Shown here: positions 6,188 to 7,460 of the stretch, in pieces | Position numbering within the stretch: position 1 is the first letter of the stretch | How the letters are laid out: the number at the start of each line of letters is the position of its first letter | NCBI GenBank assembly: GCA_026713345.1 | Contig: JAPOOQ010000080.1 | Location: forward strand, 1-7,460 | Length of the DNA: 7,460 nt | From: Gemmatimonadota bacterium | GTDB lineage: Bacteria; Gemmatimonadota; Gemmatimonadetes; Longimicrobiales; Gaopeijiaceae | Reading direction: 5' to 3' | Position numbers and translations under genes: made by a program | Notes under the pieces: generated by a model | Databases searched by the model: none | Told to the model about the DNA's origin: nothing | What the model saw: the letters and a program-made list of their open reading frames with translations, nothing else

Positions 6188-7272
6188 TGGTCGACAACAG
6201 GTCGCTGGATACTCCCGCTGCCATCGCACAGGCCCGTGCGCTCGGCTTCGAGATGGCCGGCGTGGTCACGCGGCGGCGTAGCCGTCACACGGCGCACTTC
6301 CGGAAGTGGCTCGAATCCGGACTGCACGGCACGATGGCCTACCTCGCGCGGCCGGAAGCGCTGCAGCGCCGCGGTGACATCCACCTCACGCTGGACACAT
6401 TCCGGAGCGCCCTGGTCGTCGCCCACTCCTACGCCGCCCCCCACCCCTCCACCCCACCCGGCGACCCGTCCCGCGCAATCATCGCCCGCTACGCGCGCGG
6501 CCGCGACTACCACCACGTCATCGCCGAGCGTCTGGACGAGCTCGGGCGCGGCCTCGAACGCGCGGCGGGCCGCCCCGTCCAGCGCCGCACCTACGTCGAC
6601 ACGGGTCCCATCCTCGAACGGGAGCTCGCCGCTCTCGCCGGCCTGGGCTGGTTCGGCAGGAACACCATGCTGATCCACCCGCGCCGCGGGTCGTATTTCT
6701 TCATCGGCGTCCTCCTCACCGACCTGCCGCTCGCGGCCTCCGCGCCCTTCCGCGAAGACCATTGCGGCACGTGCCGGCGCTGCATCGACGCCTGCCCCAC
6801 CGGCGCGCTTCTCGGGCGCGACGACTCCGGCGCCCCCGTGATGGATGCGACCCGCTGCATCTCGTATCTCACGATCGAACTCCGGGGGGCCATCCCGGAG
6901 AAGCTGCGGCCCGCCATCGGCAACCGCGTGTTCGGCTGCGACATCTGCCAGGAGGTTTGCCCCTGGAACGAGAAGTTCGCGGCGCCGACCGCCGAGCCCG
7001 CCTACGCCCCCCGCTCCGACCTGGACGGCCCAACCCTGATCGACCTGGCCACGCGGCTCCTCGAGATGTCCGGCAAGGCGTTCATGCGCGAGTTCGCCGA
7101 CTCGCCCCTCTCGCGCGCGCGGCGCAACGGGCTGTTGCGCAACGTCTGCGTCGCCCTCGGCAACTGGGGCGCCCCGGAGGCGGGTCCGGTGCTGGAGCGC
7201 GCGGCGCACGACCACTCGGCCCTGGTGCGCGAACACGCCGAGTGGGCGCTGGCACGGATTCAGGCTGGGTGA
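6187..7272 (+). CDS. queG: Epoxyqueuosine reductase QueG
   Basis: A 361-residue cytoplasmic enzyme that reduces epoxyqueuosine to queuosine at the wobble position of tRNAs with GUN anticodons, the last step of queuosine synthesis. It uses cobalamin and two [4Fe-4S] clusters. Seen: the N-terminal cobalamin-dependent domain with GTMAYL (48-53), the motif YVDTGPILERELA (136-148) where D138 matches the proposed proton donor, GLGWFGRNTMLI (152-163), a ferredoxin-like CGTCRRCIDACPTGAL (193-208; Cys 193, 196, 199, 203), C224 in RCISYLTIE, and CDICQEVCPWN (251-261; Cys 251, 254, 258). All eight cluster cysteines appear present. The tail (about 312-358) resembles a HEAT-like repeat as in other QueG proteins. 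Length is normal. An in-frame TAA at 6175-6177 rules out a longer N-terminus, and the ATG at 6187 is the first start. No other queuosine gene is in the window. Confidence 0.96.
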   Translation: MVDNRSLDTPAAIAQARALGFEMAGVVTRRRSRHTAHFRKWLESGLHGTMAYLARPEALQRRGDIHLTLDTFRSALVVAHSYAAPHPSTPPGDPSRAIIARYARGRDYHHVIAERLDELGRGLERAAGRPVQRRTYVDTGPILERELAALAGLGWFGRNTMLIHPRRGSYFFIGVLLTDLPLAASAPFREDHCGTCRRCIDACPTGALLGRDDSGAPVMDATRCISYLTIELRGAIPEKLRPAIGNRVFGCDICQEVCPWNEKFAAPTAEPAYAPRSDLDGPTLIDLATRLLEMSGKAFMREFADSPLSRARRNGLLRNVCVALGNWGAPEAGPVLERAAHDHSALVREHAEWALARIQAG

Positions 7273-7297
7273 GGGTTCGTCGGGTCACTGGCGCTGC

Positions 7298-7313
7298 CCG
7301 AAGGTTCCCTCGG
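7298..7313 (+). terminator. Weak hairpin after queG
   Basis: CCGA-A-GG-TT-CC-C-TCGG can form a short stem with one A:C mismatch 26 bases after the queG stop. There is no T-run behind it, so it is only a possible weak terminator or pause site. The rest of the stretch from 7273 to 7327 shows nothing recognisable. Confidence 0.2.
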
Positions 7314-7327
7314 CGCACAACTTGCCC

Positions 7328-7363
7328 TTGTACATGTACATCTACATGTCTATCTTCATGTCC
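7328..7363 (+). promoter_or_regulatory. Candidate autoregulated promoter/operator of the antitoxin gene
   Basis: TGTACATGTACA (7329-7340) is a perfect 12-bp palindrome made of two TGTACA units. YefM/Phd-type antitoxins are known to bind operators with TGTACA cores, as in the E. coli yefM-yoeB operator. A -35-like TTGTAC (7328-7333) and a -10-like TATCTT (7351-7356) are separated by 17 bases, and the palindrome overlaps the -35, so binding would block RNA polymerase. Transcription would begin near 7363-7364, at the ATG itself, again a leaderless arrangement. There is no Shine-Dalgarno. Confidence 0.5.
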
Positions 7364-7366
7364 ATG
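7331..7366 (+). repeat. Three degenerate 12-base direct repeats before the antitoxin start
   Basis: The units are TACATGTACATC (7331-7342), TACATGTCTATC (7343-7354) and TTCATGTCCATG (7355-7366). CATG recurs at 7333, 7345, 7357 and 7363. Because the period is 12, every ATG is in the antitoxin reading frame, so starts at 7334, 7346, 7358 and 7364 are all possible. The repeats overlap the candidate promoter and could be extra binding sites for the antitoxin. Confidence 0.6.
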
Positions 7367-7460
7367 ATTAAGGTCAACATCGCCGACGCCCGCGCGCACC
7401 TCTCCCGCTACCTCGCCCGTGTCGAGTCCGGGGAGACTGTCACGCTGTGCCGCCGGAACG
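7364..7460 (+). CDS. Phd/YefM-type antitoxin, N-terminus only (cut by window edge)
   Basis: Only 32 residues are visible: they begin MIKVNIADARAHLSRYLARV and continue ESGETVTLCRRN. The pattern VNIxxARAHLSRxLxRVExGExV followed by an Arg is the classic N-terminal DNA-binding part of Phd/YefM antitoxins, which neutralise a partner toxin (Doc, YoeB/RelE-like or a PIN-domain nuclease) and repress their own promoter. The toxin gene would be expected just beyond 7460 on the same strand and is not visible. The ATG at 7364 is preferred because homology starts there and it sits at the predicted transcription start. Starts at 7334, 7346 or 7358 would add up to ten hydrophobic, Met-rich residues. Confidence 0.82.
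   Translation, partial: MIKVNIADARAHLSRYLARVESGETVTLCRRN

Noticed and set aside
5002..7236. A 744-codon open frame on the minus strand extending the PLP enzyme far upstream
   Set aside because: The part upstream of 6129 is antisense to queG, is low-complexity Arg/Gly/Ala/Val, and has no family features. The PLP enzyme is complete without it.
7331..7366. The 12-base repeats as a CRISPR or satellite array
   Set aside because: The units are too short, have no spacers and number only three. Their overlap with the antitoxin promoter points to an operator.

Overview
This is a GC-rich, gene-dense stretch of bacterial chromosome with six recognisable genes and the first codons of a seventh. Four of the products are exported or membrane-anchored, two of them by Tat signals. 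The mix of short PhoX/DUF839, secreted DUF1028, Tat-exported Gfo/Idh/MocA oxidoreductase and anchored M28 peptidase recalls Gemmatimonadota or a similar environmental lineage. That placement is inference from gene style, not from a marker gene.

Layout, left to right. Three genes on the minus strand are transcribed right to left: a DUF1028 protein (3448-2609), a Tat-exported PhoX-type DUF839 protein (2508-1054), and a membrane-anchored M28 metallopeptidase (978-1) that runs off the left edge. The M28 gene has its own AT-rich promoter-like region at about 1002-1041. Divergent from the DUF1028 gene, across only 46 bases, is a Tat-exported Gfo/Idh/MocA oxidoreductase (3495-4982). It converges, with 19 bases between stop codons, on a class V aminotransferase-fold PLP enzyme (6129-5002). 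A strong GC hairpin covers both stops. The PLP enzyme gene is divergent from queG, epoxyqueuosine reductase (6187-7272), whose start lies directly behind a -10-like box, as in a leaderless mRNA. At the right edge begins a Phd/YefM-type antitoxin gene (7364 onward), preceded by a 12-bp TGTACA palindrome and three degenerate 12-base repeats that look like its own operator.

How the genes work together. The left half (1-4982) looks like a loose set of envelope proteins handling peptides, phosphate esters or sugars outside the cytoplasm. No substrate can be assigned from sequence and no shared pathway is evident. The right half holds housekeeping tRNA modification (queG) and the start of a probable toxin-antitoxin locus whose toxin would lie beyond the window. 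I see no tRNA, rRNA, CRISPR array, insertion sequence or prophage gene, and no gene-free stretch longer than about 100 bases. I did not find a convincing new multi-gene system. The most interesting signals are regulatory (antitoxin operator, leaderless and bidirectional starts) and the unusual 146-residue cytoplasmic tail on the M28 peptidase.
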